Positions 34,937 to 45,860 are shown, counted from the stretch's first letter. The stretch: DNA of 64,000 bases from Caldanaerobacter subterraneus (GCF_004345675.1 NZ_SLWU01000004.1:62001-126000), one strand, 5' to 3'. The notes: generated by a model from the letters alone, not told the origin. Translations and numbers: made by a program.

Positions 34937-36148
34937 ATGAACACAACACCGCGAAGTGAAAGGCTTCATATAGCAATATTTGGAAAAAGAAATGCTGGAA
35001 AATCAAGTTTGATTAATGCAATAACAAATCAACCTATTGCGATTGTATCCCCAACGCCTGGCACGACAACCGATCCTGTTTACAAATCAATGGAGATTTT
35101 ACCATTGGGACCTGTTGTTTTGGTTGATACAGCTGGAATTGATGATGTGGGTGAGCTTGGAAAACTCAGAGTTGAAAAAACACTTGAGGTTTTAAACAGG
35201 ACAGACATTGCCATTTTGGTTGTCTCTGAAATAGACGATTTGAATTTTGAAAAGCAGCTTATAAAGCTTTTTAGAGAGAAAAAAGTGCCGAGCATTGGGG
35301 TTTTGAATAAGATAGACTTAGACAAAGACTATAAAGAAAAACTCTCCTACCTGCAATCAACCTTAGGTATCAAGTTCTTACCAGTTTCATGTGCTACATT
35401 AAAAGGTATTGAGGAGCTTAAAAACGAAATAGCAAGGTCTGTGCCAGATGTTGGCGAGGATTTGCGTATAGTGGGGGATTTGATAAACCCCGGTGACTTC
35501 GTTATTTTGGTCGTACCAATCGACAAGGCTGCGCCAAAAGGAAGGCTGATTTTGCCTCAGCAACAGACCATACGAGATATATTAGACAGCGATGCAATTG
35601 CAATTGTGACAAAGGAGTATGAGCTAAAAGAAACTTTGGAGAATTTAGGCAAAAAACCCGCAATTGTGGTTACAGACTCACAGGCATTTTTGAAGGTTGA
35701 TGCCGACACACCACCTGATATCCCTATGACATCATTTTCCATACTTTTTGCAAGGTATAAAGGCGACCTGTTTGAGTTTGTCGAGGGTGTAAAGAAGATA
35801 AAAAACCTAAAACCCTCCGATACGGTTTTGATTGCAGAAGCATGCACTCATCACAGACAATCGGATGATATTGGTACTGTGAAAATCCCTCGCTGGATTA
35901 GACAAATTGCAGGTTTTGATATAAACTTTGAATGGGTATCGGGTTATGGCTATAAGAAAGACCTTTCAAAATATGCCCTTATTGTTCACTGTGGGGGGTG
36001 CATGATAACAAGACGTGAAATGCTTTATAGAATAGAGCTTGCAAAAAGCTATGGCGTACTAATTACAAACTATGGGGTTATGATTGCGTATGTGCATGGC
36101 GTCCTGCCAAGGGCACTAAAGCCTTTTGGAATTGAGTTTAAATATTAA
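34937..36148 (+). CDS. hydF: [FeFe]-hydrogenase maturation GTPase HydF
   Basis: A 403-residue scaffold that carries the H-cluster precursor and hands it to the hydrogenase. GTPase motifs are GKRNAGKSSLINA (G1), VDTAGIDD (G3) and LNKIDLD (G4). The C-terminal cluster ligands are CTHHR near residue 304 and HCGGC near residue 354. GAAAGGG is nine bases before the ATG at 34937. hydE and hydG are not in the window. The aspA-hydF pairing is known from hydrogenase-maturation neighbourhoods in other thermophilic anaerobes, as I recall. Confidence 0.95.
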   Translation: MNTTPRSERLHIAIFGKRNAGKSSLINAITNQPIAIVSPTPGTTTDPVYKSMEILPLGPVVLVDTAGIDDVGELGKLRVEKTLEVLNRTDIAILVVSEIDDLNFEKQLIKLFREKKVPSIGVLNKIDLDKDYKEKLSYLQSTLGIKFLPVSCATLKGIEELKNEIARSVPDVGEDLRIVGDLINPGDFVILVVPIDKAAPKGRLILPQQQTIRDILDSDAIAIVTKEYELKETLENLGKKPAIVVTDSQAFLKVDADTPPDIPMTSFSILFARYKGDLFEFVEGVKKIKNLKPSDTVLIAEACTHHRQSDDIGTVKIPRWIRQIAGFDINFEWVSGYGYKKDLSKYALIVHCGGCMITRREMLYRIELAKSYGVLITNYGVMIAYVHGVLPRALKPFGIEFKY

Positions 36149-36150
36149 AC

Positions 36151-36333
36151 TTAAATTGAGCAGGTAGCAAACAAATTAAAAGTGCAATTTCTATTATCTT
36201 GTTTCATTAACAATACGCCTATTAGATGAATGCCAGGTTTTCGACTCGGGAATATTCTTATAACTCTTTCACGACAACAAACTTCTTCATTCAGGCGCTC
36301 TAACATGTTTGTAATGCGAAGCCTTTTTCCACA
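36151..36333 (-). pseudogene. IS256-family transposase C-terminal relic
   Basis: The minus strand reads KRLRITNMLERLNEEVCCRE, then VIRIFPSRKPGIHLIGVLL and stop. TNMLERLN-x-E-x-(K/R)-R-R-x-(R)-V-x-x-(I)-F-P is the C-terminal signature of IS256-type (Mutator-like) transposases. The catalytic core is missing. It is separate from the IS256 remnant at 43.3-44.2 kb, which lacks this C-terminal part. Confidence 0.75.
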
Positions 36334-36812
36334 GTTATATAGACTTAACTAATTTCTTTAAACCTTATAATGGGAAAAGGATGAATAGGAAAACACATAT
36401 TAAATTAATAATTTTATTCCATGTATTCTTATTCAGAACGTTCTTTCTTGGGGAATTTCAAGAAAAAGTCAGAAAAGCAAACTCTTTTTACTGACTTATA
36501 AGAGATAATTTTGGTGGAGAATATGGGTTTACCTAGGGCTACTTTTTATGAAACACTCTTGAAAAATTTTTTTGAGATGGTATAATATTAGCTAGATTAA
36601 CTGGAATAAATAAAAGTTAAATCAGAACGATAGACTAGATTAACGACTCAAGAGAATTATTTTTTTACCCTTGAATGTATAATTATAAAAAAAGTTGCAT
36701 ATATATTTATGAAACGATATGCATAGAACTTTAATAAAAGAACTTCAAATAAATGTAGGAAAATTTAGAAACTTTATAAATACAGCGAGAATAATACTGT
36801 GGGATATACTTT
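36334..36812. other. long AT-rich region upstream of carA
   Basis: No gene is recognised. It contains a promoter candidate (36559-36586) and, downstream of it, two copies of CTAGATTAAC (36592-36601, 36634-36643) in the presumed leader of carA. No terminator-attenuator or PyrR-type anti-antiterminator is evident. Confidence 0.5.
36559..36586 (+). promoter_or_regulatory. promoter candidate for carAB
   Basis: TTGAAA (36559-36564), 16-base spacer, TATAAT (36581-36586). This would give a leader of about 240 bases before carA, which is long and may be regulated. Confidence 0.55.
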
Positions 36813-36830
36813 GTGAAGAGGTGTGTTGGT

Positions 36831-37901
36831 ATGAAAGGTTATTTAAAACTTGAGGATGGAAGTATATTTGAAGGTGAGTTAATAAGCAAAAACAAAAAAG
36901 GATATGGAGAAGTTGTTTTTACTACAGGGATGACAGGCTATCAAGAAGCCATAACAGATCCTTCCTATGCAGGGCAAATAGTTGTCATGACATATCCTTT
37001 AATAGGAAATTACGGTATTAACAAATACGACTTTGAATCAGAAAAGCCTCATATAAGGGGATTTGTGGTACGGGAATATTGCGATAAGCCCAGCAATTTC
37101 CAAAGTGAGGAGTCGCTTTTAAGCTATCTTGATAAGCACAACATACCAGTATTATCGGGAATTGATACAAGGGCTTTGACAAAAAAGCTTAGAGAAAATG
37201 GAACTATGAGAGGAATTATAACTTGTAACCCTGACGACGACATAGAATTTGACCAAACAAATCTTTTAGAAGAAGTTTCTACAAAAAGGTCATATCGTAT
37301 AGCGGGTATTGGCCCAAAACTTGCTTTTATTGACCTTGGCACAAAGAAAAGTATTTTAAAGATGCTAAATTCTGTTGGGTTTGACATTTATGTGTTTCCT
37401 TATAATGCAAGTTATGATGATGTTATGCAAATAAATCCCGATGCAATATTTCTTTCAAATGGACCAGGAGACCCTAAAGATGCAGTTGATGCAATAGAAC
37501 TTACTAAACACTTTATAGGTATGAAACCTGTGCTGGGGATATGCTTAGGGCATCAAATAATAGCCCTTGCTCTTGGATGCAATACAGTAAAGATGAAATT
37601 TGGCCACAGAGGTGCAAATCAACCTGTTAAAGATTTGCTGACAAATAAAGACTATATAACTTCTCAAAACCACGGATACGCTGTTGAAGAGGAGTCAATA
37701 GATAAAGACAAGATAACTGTAACCCACATAAACTTAAACGATGGAACAGTAGAAGGCATTATGCATAAGTTTCTGCCAGTTTTTTCTGTACAATATCATC
37801 CTGAGGCATGTCCTGGTCCTCGTGATTCAACAGATATTTTTGATAAATTCATGGATATAGTCATGGTTTACAAAAGGAGGTTTTATTTTGCCGAAGTATA
37901 A
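36831..37901 (+). CDS. carA: carbamoyl-phosphate synthase small subunit
   Basis: A 356-residue glutaminase subunit that passes ammonia to CarB. The N-terminal domain has [16 protein letters not shown] and the class I amidotransferase nucleophile is in LGICLGHQI near residue 240, with the HPEA pair near residue 325. The ATG at 36831 has AGAGGTG seven bases upstream. The gene overlaps carB by 14 bases. Confidence 0.96.
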   Translation: MKGYLKLEDGSIFEGELISKNKKGYGEVVFTTGMTGYQEAITDPSYAGQIVVMTYPLIGNYGINKYDFESEKPHIRGFVVREYCDKPSNFQSEESLLSYLDKHNIPVLSGIDTRALTKKLRENGTMRGIITCNPDDDIEFDQTNLLEEVSTKRSYRIAGIGPKLAFIDLGTKKSILKMLNSVGFDIYVFPYNASYDDVMQINPDAIFLSNGPGDPKDAVDAIELTKHFIGMKPVLGICLGHQIIALALGCNTVKMKFGHRGANQPVKDLLTNKDYITSQNHGYAVEEESIDKDKITVTHINLNDGTVEGIMHKFLPVFSVQYHPEACPGPRDSTDIFDKFMDIVMVYKRRFYFAEV

Positions 37902-40900
37902 GGATATTAGTAAGGTTCTGGTAATAGGCTCAGGCCCTATTATAATAGGGCAAGCAGCGGAGTTTGATTATTCAGGAACCCAAGCCTGTAAATCTTTAAA
38001 GGAAGAAGGAGTACAAGTAGTACTTGTAAATAACAATCCAGCTACCATAATGACTGATACTGATATAGCAGATATTGTTTATATTGAAAATCCTACTGTA
38101 GAAGTAGTTGAAAAAATCATAGCAAAAGAAAGGCCCGATGGAATTCTTGCTACCTTAGGAGGACAGACAGGGCTTAACCTTGCTGTTAAACTCAAAGAAG
38201 CAGGAATTTTGGATAAGTACAATGTAAAACTTTTAGGAACTTCTTTTGAGTCAATAAAAACTGCAGAAGATAGAGAACTTTTTAAAAGAAAAATGCAGGA
38301 AATAGGAGAGCCAGTTGCTGAAAGTCTCACAGTCACAAATGTAGAGGATGCACTTAAATTTGCTAAAAATTACGGTTATCCTTTGATAATAAGGCCTGCA
38401 TATACACTCGGAGGTACAGGCGGTGGTATAGCCCACAATGACGAAGAACTTATATCGATTGTGGACTTAGGTCTTAAAAAGAGTATGGTTGGAGAAGTAC
38501 TTGTTGAAAAATCTCTGTATGGATGGAAAGAAATAGAGTTTGAAGTAATGAGAGATGCTGCTGATAATTGCATTACGATTTGCAGCATGGAAAATTTTGA
38601 TCCAGTAGGAGTTCATACAGGAGATAGTATAGTTGTAGCGCCAGCGCAGACTTTGTCAGATTACGAGTATCAAATGTTAAGAAGTGCAAGCATTAAAATA
38701 ATCAGGGCTTTAAAAATTGAAGGTGGATGTAATATCCAATTTGCTTTAGATCCCCAAAGCCATAAATACTACGTTATAGAAGTAAACCCAAGGGTTAGTC
38801 GTTCAAGCGCACTGGCATCAAAAGCGACAGGTTATCCTATTGCAAAGGTTGCTGCAAAAATTGCAATAGGGCTTAGACTTGATGAAATAAAAAATCCCGT
38901 AACAGGTAAAACAACTGCATTTTTTGAACCTGCACTGGATTATGTTGTGACAAAAATACCGAGATGGCCTTTTGACAAATTTTATACTACTGATAGAAAA
39001 ATAGGTACACAGATGAAGGCGACAGGAGAAGTAATGGCAATAGAAAGGTCTTTTGAAGCCTCCCTCTTGAAGGCCGTAAGGTCATTAGAGATAAAAGCTT
39101 ATGGTCTTAGGTTAGATAGTGTAAGAGGCATGGGAACAAAAGAAATACTGGAGGGCATTTCAGTGCCTAATGATATGAGGCTGTTTTATATAGCAGAAGC
39201 TCTTCGCCGCGATATAGACATTAATTATATTAACGACGTTACAAAAATAGACAAATGGTTTTTGAATAAGCTTTCAAATATTGTAAATATGGAAAAGGAA
39301 ATAGAAGAAAATGAGCTAAGTAAAGAAATTCTTAAAAAAGCAAAGAGAATGGGCTTTTCAGATAGAGAGATTGCAACGATAAAGGGAATTAAAGAAGAAG
39401 ATGTGAGAACATTGAGGAAAAAATATGGCATATACCCTTCATATAAAATGGTAGATACCTGTGCAGCGGAATTTGAATCAGTTACACAATATATATATTC
39501 AACTTATGGCGAAGAAGACGAAGTTGAGACCCATGATATACCAAAGGTAATTGTAATAGGTTCTGGTCCTATAAGAATTGGTCAGGGGATTGAATTTGAT
39601 TATTGCTCTGTGAAAGCTTTATGGGCTTTGAAAGAAGCTGGGATTAAATCTATCATAATAAACAACAATCCTGAAACTGTCAGCACGGACTTTGACACGG
39701 GAGACAGATTGTATTTTGAGCCTATTACATTGGAGGATGTTTTAAACATCTATGAAAAGGAAAAACCACTGGGTGTAATGGTAATGTTTGGTGGACAGAC
39801 GGCGATTAATCTTACAGAAGAGCTAGTTAAAAATGGAGTAAAAATATTAGGAACCTCTTTTAAAAGTATTGACATAAGTGAGGACAGAGAAAAATTCTCA
39901 AAACTTTTAAAAGAATTAAATATCAATCAACCTAAAGGAGGATATGCATTAACAGTAGAAGATGCAAAAGATATAGCCTTAAAACTTGGATTTCCACTTC
40001 TTGTAAGGCCTTCCTATGTTATAGGTGGTCAGTCTATGGAAAAAGTTAACACACTCCAAGAACTGATTGACTATGTGAAACATGCGACAGAAGTATCTCC
40101 AGGCAAACCTGTTTTAATAGATAAGTATATAGATGGAAGAGAAGTAGAAGTTGACGCAGTATCAGATGGCGAATGTGTATTAATACCTGGAATAATGGAA
40201 CATATAGAAAGAACCGGGGTGCATTCAGGAGATAGTTTCTCAATATATCCTGCAAGAAATTTGACTGAACGGGAGATAAACACTATTATCGAATACACAG
40301 AAAAGATTTCAAAAGCTTTAAACATAAAAGGACTTATAAATATTCAATTTGCTGTAAAAGAAGGTACTGTATACGTGTTAGAAGTAAACCCCAGAGCTTC
40401 ACGTACTGTACCTATTATGAGCAAAGCAACAGGTGTACCTATGGTGAAACTGGCAGTAGAAGTGGCCTTAGGCAAAAAGCTAAAAGAGTTAGGTTATAAA
40501 GGCGGTTTATGGCCGCAGACCCCATATACAGTTGTAAAAGCTCCTGTATTTTCCATGGAAAAATTGACAGATGTTGAAGTTTCATTAAGTCCTGAAATGA
40601 AATCAACTGGAGAAATAATGGGTATAGATTTAAGCTATGAAGGAGCACTTTACAAAGCTTTAGAAGGAGCAGGTCTTAAAATACCTAAAAAAGGGAAAAT
40701 CCTTCTTTCAATAGCGGAAAGAGATTTTCAAGAAGCAGTATCTTTAGTAGAAAAATTGCAGAGCTTGGGGTATGAAATATATGCAACCTACAGGACTGGA
40801 AAGTATTTCAGTTTGATGGGGATTCATGCAAATATTATGTCTCTTGATCATGCAATAAAATTGCTGAAGAATGGATATTTTGATGCTGTAGTGAATACAC

Positions 40901-41106
40901 CAACAAAAGGGAAAAAACCTGATAATGCAGGATTTAAACTAAGAAGAACCGCGGTAGAATATAGAATTCCTCTTTTTACATCTATAGATACTATAAAAGC
41001 GGCATTAAATGCTGTGTCAAAGGTAAATATAAACGGCTTGTCCGTTTTATCTATGAACGAATATCAAGAAATACAAAAAGATAATGTCAAAAATTTAGTT
41101 TTGTAA
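37888..41106 (+). CDS. carB: carbamoyl-phosphate synthase large subunit
   Basis: A 1072-residue enzyme that makes carbamoyl phosphate for arginine and pyrimidine synthesis. It has two homologous ATP-grasp halves ([17 protein letters not shown] near residue 14; [15 protein letters not shown] near residue 560). The C-terminal MGS-like allosteric domain has [11 protein letters not shown]. The start is TTG at 37888 with AAAGGAGG seven bases upstream inside carA. No arg or pyr genes are adjacent, so the pathway cannot be told from context. Confidence 0.97.
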   Translation: MPKYKDISKVLVIGSGPIIIGQAAEFDYSGTQACKSLKEEGVQVVLVNNNPATIMTDTDIADIVYIENPTVEVVEKIIAKERPDGILATLGGQTGLNLAVKLKEAGILDKYNVKLLGTSFESIKTAEDRELFKRKMQEIGEPVAESLTVTNVEDALKFAKNYGYPLIIRPAYTLGGTGGGIAHNDEELISIVDLGLKKSMVGEVLVEKSLYGWKEIEFEVMRDAADNCITICSMENFDPVGVHTGDSIVVAPAQTLSDYEYQMLRSASIKIIRALKIEGGCNIQFALDPQSHKYYVIEVNPRVSRSSALASKATGYPIAKVAAKIAIGLRLDEIKNPVTGKTTAFFEPALDYVVTKIPRWPFDKFYTTDRKIGTQMKATGEVMAIERSFEASLLKAVRSLEIKAYGLRLDSVRGMGTKEILEGISVPNDMRLFYIAEALRRDIDINYINDVTKIDKWFLNKLSNIVNMEKEIEENELSKEILKKAKRMGFSDREIATIKGIKEEDVRTLRKKYGIYPSYKMVDTCAAEFESVTQYIYSTYGEEDEVETHDIPKVIVIGSGPIRIGQGIEFDYCSVKALWALKEAGIKSIIINNNPETVSTDFDTGDRLYFEPITLEDVLNIYEKEKPLGVMVMFGGQTAINLTEELVKNGVKILGTSFKSIDISEDREKFSKLLKELNINQPKGGYALTVEDAKDIALKLGFPLLVRPSYVIGGQSMEKVNTLQELIDYVKHATEVSPGKPVLIDKYIDGREVEVDAVSDGECVLIPGIMEHIERTGVHSGDSFSIYPARNLTEREINTIIEYTEKISKALNIKGLINIQFAVKEGTVYVLEVNPRASRTVPIMSKATGVPMVKLAVEVALGKKLKELGYKGGLWPQTPYTVVKAPVFSMEKLTDVEVSLSPEMKSTGEIMGIDLSYEGALYKALEGAGLKIPKKGKILLSIAERDFQEAVSLVEKLQSLGYEIYATYRTGKYFSLMGIHANIMSLDHAIKLLKNGYFDAVVNTPTKGKKPDNAGFKLRRTAVEYRIPLFTSIDTIKAALNAVSKVNINGLSVLSMNEYQEIQKDNVKNLVL

Positions 41107-41160
41107 GGAGGGTTTAAAAGTATTAAGGTGAAAAAGAAGTAGTGCTTATTTATTTAAAGA

Positions 41161-41216
41161 GGACTTGACACCTCAGGAATCATACCCTGGCTTAAAGGTG
41201 TCAAGTTCAATATTTA
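41161..41216 (+). terminator. terminator after carB
   Basis: GGACTTGACACCT (41161-41173) pairs with AGGTGTCAAGTTC (41196-41208), 13 pairs with one G-T. A small inner CAGG/CCTG stem and a modest T-rich tail follow. Confidence 0.75.
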
Positions 41217-41314
41217 TTCATCAGATTACAAATACATCCAAATATAAGGTCAACCACCACGTTTTCTATATATAAAAGTGGGGTTGTTATCAGTTTAAAC
41301 GGTTAGTATATTAT

Positions 41315-43156
41315 TTACACTATAGAAATTTTATAATCTTTCAACCACATATTTATTTGTACGAGGTAAGCAAAAAGCTGTGGGGAACCCATAAGCTGTG
41401 AAAACCAGGCAGGGTCATAGGCTTTTGCATCTGTTTCTATAAGTTCTGCAATTTTATTTTTATCTACAAGTTGCAAAAGTGGGGATGTACTGTCGTTAAT
41501 TATTTGTTTTAGCCATTTTTTAACGATGTTTTTAAATACAGGATTGTGTGTTTTAGGGTAGGGACTCTTTTTTCTTTCAATTACCTCAATAGGGATGTAA
41601 CCTTTTAGAGCATACCTAAGTATTCCTTTTTCTCTGTTGTTTAAATTTTTCATTTCCCACGGTATGTTCCATACATATTCTACAAGTCTGTAATCTAAAA
41701 AAGGTACTCTTGCTTCTAAGCCTACTGCCATACTCATTCTATCCATTCTGTCAAGAAGCATAGGCATAAATCTTGTTATGTTAAGGTAAAACATTTCCCT
41801 CATTCGGGTATTTTTGGGGTCTTCTCCATTAAGCTTTGGCACTTCATTTAAAGCTTCGTTATATCTATCATTTAGATATTCTAAAGGCCTTATGTAATTA
41901 ACAACTTCTGGCAGAAGCAATTTCATGCGTTCATTAACCATTCTTGTCCATGGGAATGTGTGACTTCCAATTGATTCCTTATTTCTAAACCAGGGATAAC
42001 CTCCAAAAACTTCATCAGCACCTTCTCCTGATAGGGCGACTGTTGCTCCTTTTTTTACTTCTTTTAAAAATAGATATAAAGATGAGTCTATATCTGCCAT
42101 ACCAGGAAGGTCTCGAGCGTATAAGGCTGGCTTTAGAGCATGTGCGAGTTCTTCATTGTCTATAAATACATAGTTATGGTCTGTGTCAAGTTTATTTGCA
42201 ACAAATTTTACCCAGTCTGCGTCAGAGTTTGGTTGAAATTCGTTTGGCGTAAAATATTTATCATTACTTACATAATCTACAGAATATGTTATAAGTTTAT
42301 GACCTTTTTGTTTTAATTCTTCATTTGCGAAGAAAGATACAGCAGTTGAATCAAGTCCACCTGAGAGCAATGAACATAAAGGTACGTCTGAAACAAGTTG
42401 TCTTACTGATGAGTCTTTAAGGAGATACCTTATTTTTTCCGCCGTTTTCTCAAGGCTATCTTCATGGGGAAGACTTTGTAATGACCAGTATTTGCTTATG
42501 TTTACTCCATTTTTGGTAAATATGAGGTAATGTCCGGCTTTTAATTCTTTAATGTCTTTAAAGACACCACATCCGGGAGTTCTTGAAGGTCCCATTACAA
42601 ATATTTCTGCAAGACCTTGTGAGTCTATCTCTGGTTTTACATGAGGATGTGCTAATATTGCTTTGATCTCTGAACCAAATATCAAAGATCCGTTTTTAAT
42701 GGTATAAAATAGTGGCTTTATTCCGAGATGGTCCCTGGCAATAAAAAGCCTATTTTGTACTTCATCCCATATTGCAAAAGCAAATATTCCATTAAATTTT
42801 TTAACACATAAAGGACCCCATTCTATATAAGATGTCAAGATAATTTCAGTATCTGAACGGGTATTAAAAGTATATCCTAAAGATATGAGTTCGTTTTTTA
42901 ATTCATCCATATTGTAGAGTTCTCCATTGTGGATGATGACAAAATTTTTTTCACCGTATTTTTTTATCATTGGTTGAATTCCGCCTTGTGGATCTATAAC
43001 AATTAAACGGCGGTGACCCAAAACACAATGCTTTGATAGCCATACTCCCGAACCGTCAGGGCCTCTTTTTTTAAGAGTATTAGTCATTTTTTCGATTACT
43101 TCATTTTGGAGTGATAAGTCCATATCAAAGTTAACCCAGCCCGCTATTCCACACAT
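41315..43156 (-). CDS. asnB: asparagine synthetase (glutamine-hydrolysing)
   Basis: A 613-residue enzyme that converts aspartate to asparagine using glutamine and ATP. The N-terminal Ntn glutaminase begins MCGIAGWVNF with the nucleophile Cys2. The synthetase domain has the PP-loop SLLSGGLDSTAV near residue 260. LSGEGADEVFGGYPW and RMDRMSMAVGLEARVPFLD are further signatures. The start at 43156 is set by Cys2 and by AGGAGG upstream; a longer frame to 43246 would bury the essential Cys. It faces carB, with a terminator between. Confidence 0.95.
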   Translation of the reverse strand: MCGIAGWVNFDMDLSLQNEVIEKMTNTLKKRGPDGSGVWLSKHCVLGHRRLIVIDPQGGIQPMIKKYGEKNFVIIHNGELYNMDELKNELISLGYTFNTRSDTEIILTSYIEWGPLCVKKFNGIFAFAIWDEVQNRLFIARDHLGIKPLFYTIKNGSLIFGSEIKAILAHPHVKPEIDSQGLAEIFVMGPSRTPGCGVFKDIKELKAGHYLIFTKNGVNISKYWSLQSLPHEDSLEKTAEKIRYLLKDSSVRQLVSDVPLCSLLSGGLDSTAVSFFANEELKQKGHKLITYSVDYVSNDKYFTPNEFQPNSDADWVKFVANKLDTDHNYVFIDNEELAHALKPALYARDLPGMADIDSSLYLFLKEVKKGATVALSGEGADEVFGGYPWFRNKESIGSHTFPWTRMVNERMKLLLPEVVNYIRPLEYLNDRYNEALNEVPKLNGEDPKNTRMREMFYLNITRFMPMLLDRMDRMSMAVGLEARVPFLDYRLVEYVWNIPWEMKNLNNREKGILRYALKGYIPIEVIERKKSPYPKTHNPVFKNIVKKWLKQIINDSTSPLLQLVDKNKIAELIETDAKAYDPAWFSQLMGSPQLFAYLVQINMWLKDYKISIV

Positions 43157-43333
43157 AAAAATCCTCCTAAAATTTGAATCTATAACTAAATATATTCTCC
43201 TTTTTTGCCATTGATACATGTTATAATTTTCTAACGAACCACCCATGCTTAAACAAGCACAATCAGGAATGAAAAGTTTTCAAGTTGCAAAAAAGTTCTA
43301 TATTAAATATTGGGGTGGATAAAAATCCTTACA

Positions 43334-44133
43334 TTATTTGAAGCAGTTCCTTAATTGATGTATTATACATCTTTGTATCTCTGATTTTGGAAATGCTGCT
43401 TGTATTGCTTCTTTTATCCCTGTTAATCCATCTACAGAAAATACTAAAACATCTTCTACTCCTCTGTTCTTTAGCTCATTTAATACTCCAAGCCAGAATC
43501 TTGAACTCTCACTTTCTCCAATCCAAATCCCTAATACATCTTTTATGCCTTCTATCGTTACCCCTAATACTACATAAGCCGCTCTATTGATAATATGACC
43601 GTCTGTTCTTACTTTGTAATGGATGGCATCCATAAATATGAAAGTGTATATCTTTTCTAATGGCCTTGATTGCCATTCTTTTATTTCTGGTACTATTCTT
43701 TCGGTTATTTTACTTACCATTTCTGCAGATAGTTCTATTCCATACAGGTCTTTTATTTGGTCATGAAATCTTAAGTTGACATACCTCTTGCATATAGAGC
43801 TATTACTTTTTCTTCAATTCCTGATATGTCTCTTTTGTATTTTGGAACTATTTTGGGTTCAAATTCTCCTTGTCTATCTCTTGGAATATCAATTTCCATC
43901 TCACCAAATTGCGTTTTTACTGTCTTTTGACTATAGCCATTTCTTGAATTTTGAGTATCTTTGTCTTTTTTGTCGTATCTTTCGTAGCCAAGTTCTGTTG
44001 AAAGTTCTGCTTCAAGCATTTCTTGAATAGTATCTTTAAAAAGGTTTTTTAATGATGTATAAAGGTCTGGAATAGATTGAATATTGTTTTCACTAATGAA
44101 ATTTCTTAATTGTTCTTTTGTCAATAGTGACAT
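43334..44133 (-). pseudogene. IS256-family transposase, frameshifted and truncated
   Basis: The first frame (44133-43771, 120 residues) carries LLTKEQLRNFI, the helix-turn-helix and ELGYERYDKKD. It ends at a stop after GMST. The homologous protein continues in another frame as LRFHDQIKDLYGIELSAEMV from about 43763. The second frame has the DDE motif FIFMDAIHYKVR and VLGIWIGESE, then CIIHQLRN, and stops. The shift needs a one- or two-base change near 43770. The last third with the catalytic Glu is lost. Confidence 0.85.
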
Positions 44134-44196
44134 TTTTAAAACCTCCTTCTTGGTTTAGTATATATTCTAATTCTTACCAAGAAAGAGGTTTTTAAT

Positions 44197-44224
44197 CAGT
44201 TTACACAAAATTTTTTACAGTCTC
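44197..44224. repeat. terminal inverted repeat of the IS256 remnant
   Basis: A 28-base end, reading outward as GAGACTGTAAAA on the transposase strand, in the position and with the composition expected for an IS256-type left end. No partner copy was found near 43.3 kb. Confidence 0.7.
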
Positions 44225-44293
44225 GCCCTTTGGGTACTTTAAATTTTTATCCATTATTTGGAGTTTTAAAGAAAATTTTATCCAGATATATAC

Positions 44294-44327
44294 AGCCCCT
44301 GTTTCCGGAACTAGGAAAACAGGGGCT
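44294..44327 (-). terminator. terminator after pdxT
   Basis: AGCCCCTGTTTCC (44294-44306) pairs with GGAAAACAGGGGCT (44314-44327) with one unpaired A. It follows the pdxT stop on the minus strand; the T run is weak. Confidence 0.7.
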
Positions 44328-44358
44328 TAAATTTTGTTTTGTCAACAAACTGAAAGGC

Positions 44359-44928
44359 TTAAGAGTTAAGCCTTAAAAAATATCTATAAAAGCTTAAATC
44401 ATCTGTAAGTTCTGGATGAAATGCTGTAGCAAGTAAATTGTCCTGCTGTGCCGCAACAATTTTACCCTCATATTTTGCAAGTATCCTAACACCATCCCCT
44501 ACACTCTCTATATATGGTGCTCTTATAAACACCGCTTCTATCTCATTTTCAGATACTGCTGGTATTATAAGTCGTGTCTTGAAACTGTCAATCTGACTTC
44601 CGTAAGCATTTCGTCTAACAGTAATATCCATTATTCCAAGGTGTATCCTCTCATCATTAACTATATGTTTAGCCATAAGTATCATTCCTGCACAAGTACC
44701 CCATATAGGAACTTTTCTCTCGTTTAACTTTAAAATGGCATCTTTAAGCCCAAAATCTACAAGTATTTTTCCTATTGCAGTGCTTTCGCCACCTGGAATA
44801 ATGAGGGCATCGAGAGTTAATATAGTGTCCCTGTCCTTTGCCTCTACCGCTTCAATTCCTTTTATAAGCTTTAATTTATCCATATGTTCCTTAACAGAGC
44901 CTTGAACTCCCAAAACTCCTACGCGCAA
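44359..44928 (-). CDS. pdxT: pyridoxal 5'-phosphate synthase, PdxT glutaminase subunit
   Basis: A 189-residue class I glutaminase that feeds ammonia to PdxS. VGVLGVQGSVKEHMDKL is at the N-terminus, IIPGGESTAIGK near residue 45, and the nucleophile Cys is in WGTCAGMILMA near residue 78. His-x-Glu is in AFHPELTDD near residue 170. The start is TTG at 44928; AGGGG lies seven bases before it, and it overlaps nothing essential of pdxS. It follows pdxS directly, as usual. Confidence 0.95.
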   Translation of the reverse strand: MRVGVLGVQGSVKEHMDKLKLIKGIEAVEAKDRDTILTLDALIIPGGESTAIGKILVDFGLKDAILKLNERKVPIWGTCAGMILMAKHIVNDERIHLGIMDITVRRNAYGSQIDSFKTRLIIPAVSENEIEAVFIRAPYIESVGDGVRILAKYEGKIVAAQQDNLLATAFHPELTDDLSFYRYFLRLNS

Positions 44929-44929
44929 A

Positions 44930-45808
44930 TTACCATCCCCTTGTTGCATATAAATCTTTTTCTTCCAGTTGCCTTATATCTATGCTGGCCATCGCTTCTC
45001 CTAGCCCTTCTGAAACTTCCGCAATTATTTCCGGCCTATCAAAATATGTTGTGGCTTTTACTATAGCAGCTGCCATTTTCTCAGGGTTTTGCGATTTAAA
45101 TATTCCTGAACCCACAAAAATTCCATCTGCACCCAGTTGCATCATAAGTGCCGCGTCTGCCGGTGTGGCAATACCTCCCGCTGCGAAATTCACAACTGGA
45201 AGTCTTCCGTGTTGTGCAACATATTTTACAAGGTCATAGGGCGCCTGAAGTTCTTTTGCAGCAGCCATAAGTTCGTCTTCCCTTAAAGTTGTAAGCCTTT
45301 TTATTTCGGCATTTATCGTCCTCATATGCCTTACAGCCTCTACTACATTTCCAGTCCCTGCCTCTCCTTTTGTCCTTATCATTGAAGCTCCTTCTCCTAT
45401 GCGCCTTAAAGCCTCTCCGAGGTTTCTCGCACCGCATACAAACGGCACTTTAAAATCCCATTTGTTTATATGGTACATCTCATCTGCAGGGGTTAAAACT
45501 TCGCTTTCATCAATAAAATCTATCCCGAGTGCCTCTAAAATCTGTGCTTCCACAAAATGCCCAATTCTAACTTTTGCCATAACAGGGATTGATACTGCTG
45601 CCTTTATCTCCTTTATTATTTTAGGGTCTGACATTCTTGCAACTCCGCCTCTTGCCCTAATATCAGCTGGAACCCTTTCAAGTGCCATGACAGCAACAGC
45701 ACCTGCTTTTTCCGCAATAATTGCCTGTTCTGGTGTTGTCACATCCATGATGACACCACCTTTTAGCATTTGGGCTAAATTTTTATTTAGTTCATACCTT
45801 TCATTCAT
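44930..45808 (-). CDS. pdxS: pyridoxal 5'-phosphate synthase, PdxS subunit
   Basis: A 292-residue TIM-barrel enzyme that makes vitamin B6 from ribose-5-phosphate, glyceraldehyde-3-phosphate and ammonia. [20 protein letters not shown], then [19 protein letters not shown] (with an active-site Lys) and [16 protein letters not shown] are signatures. The start at 45808 is placed after AAGGAGGAG; a longer frame has no ribosome site. A good promoter lies about 50 bases upstream. Confidence 0.97.
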   Translation of the reverse strand: MNERYELNKNLAQMLKGGVIMDVTTPEQAIIAEKAGAVAVMALERVPADIRARGGVARMSDPKIIKEIKAAVSIPVMAKVRIGHFVEAQILEALGIDFIDESEVLTPADEMYHINKWDFKVPFVCGARNLGEALRRIGEGASMIRTKGEAGTGNVVEAVRHMRTINAEIKRLTTLREDELMAAAKELQAPYDLVKYVAQHGRLPVVNFAAGGIATPADAALMMQLGADGIFVGSGIFKSQNPEKMAAAIVKATTYFDRPEIIAEVSEGLGEAMASIDIRQLEEKDLYATRGW

Positions 45809-45860
45809 TGTTCTACTCCTCCTTACAATTGTGTTGGTATTTGTATGTATCTTAATATCA

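Larger units (their letters stand above)
43334..44224 (-). mobile_element. IS256-family insertion sequence, truncated
   Basis: This contains the N-terminal two thirds of an IS256-type transposase in two frames and one terminal inverted repeat (44197-44224, ending ...TTTTTTACAGTCTC). The opposite end is missing: the transposase frame stops at 43334 shortly after CIIHQLRN. A perfect 8-bp hairpin lies between the terminal repeat and the ATG. Confidence 0.85.

Noticed and set aside
43157-43246. Longer asparagine synthetase start
   Set aside because: It would remove the N-terminal Cys needed for glutaminase activity; the ribosome site supports 43156.
43157-43333. T-box leader for asnB
   Set aside because: No specifier loop, T-box sequence or terminator was found in the short upstream region.
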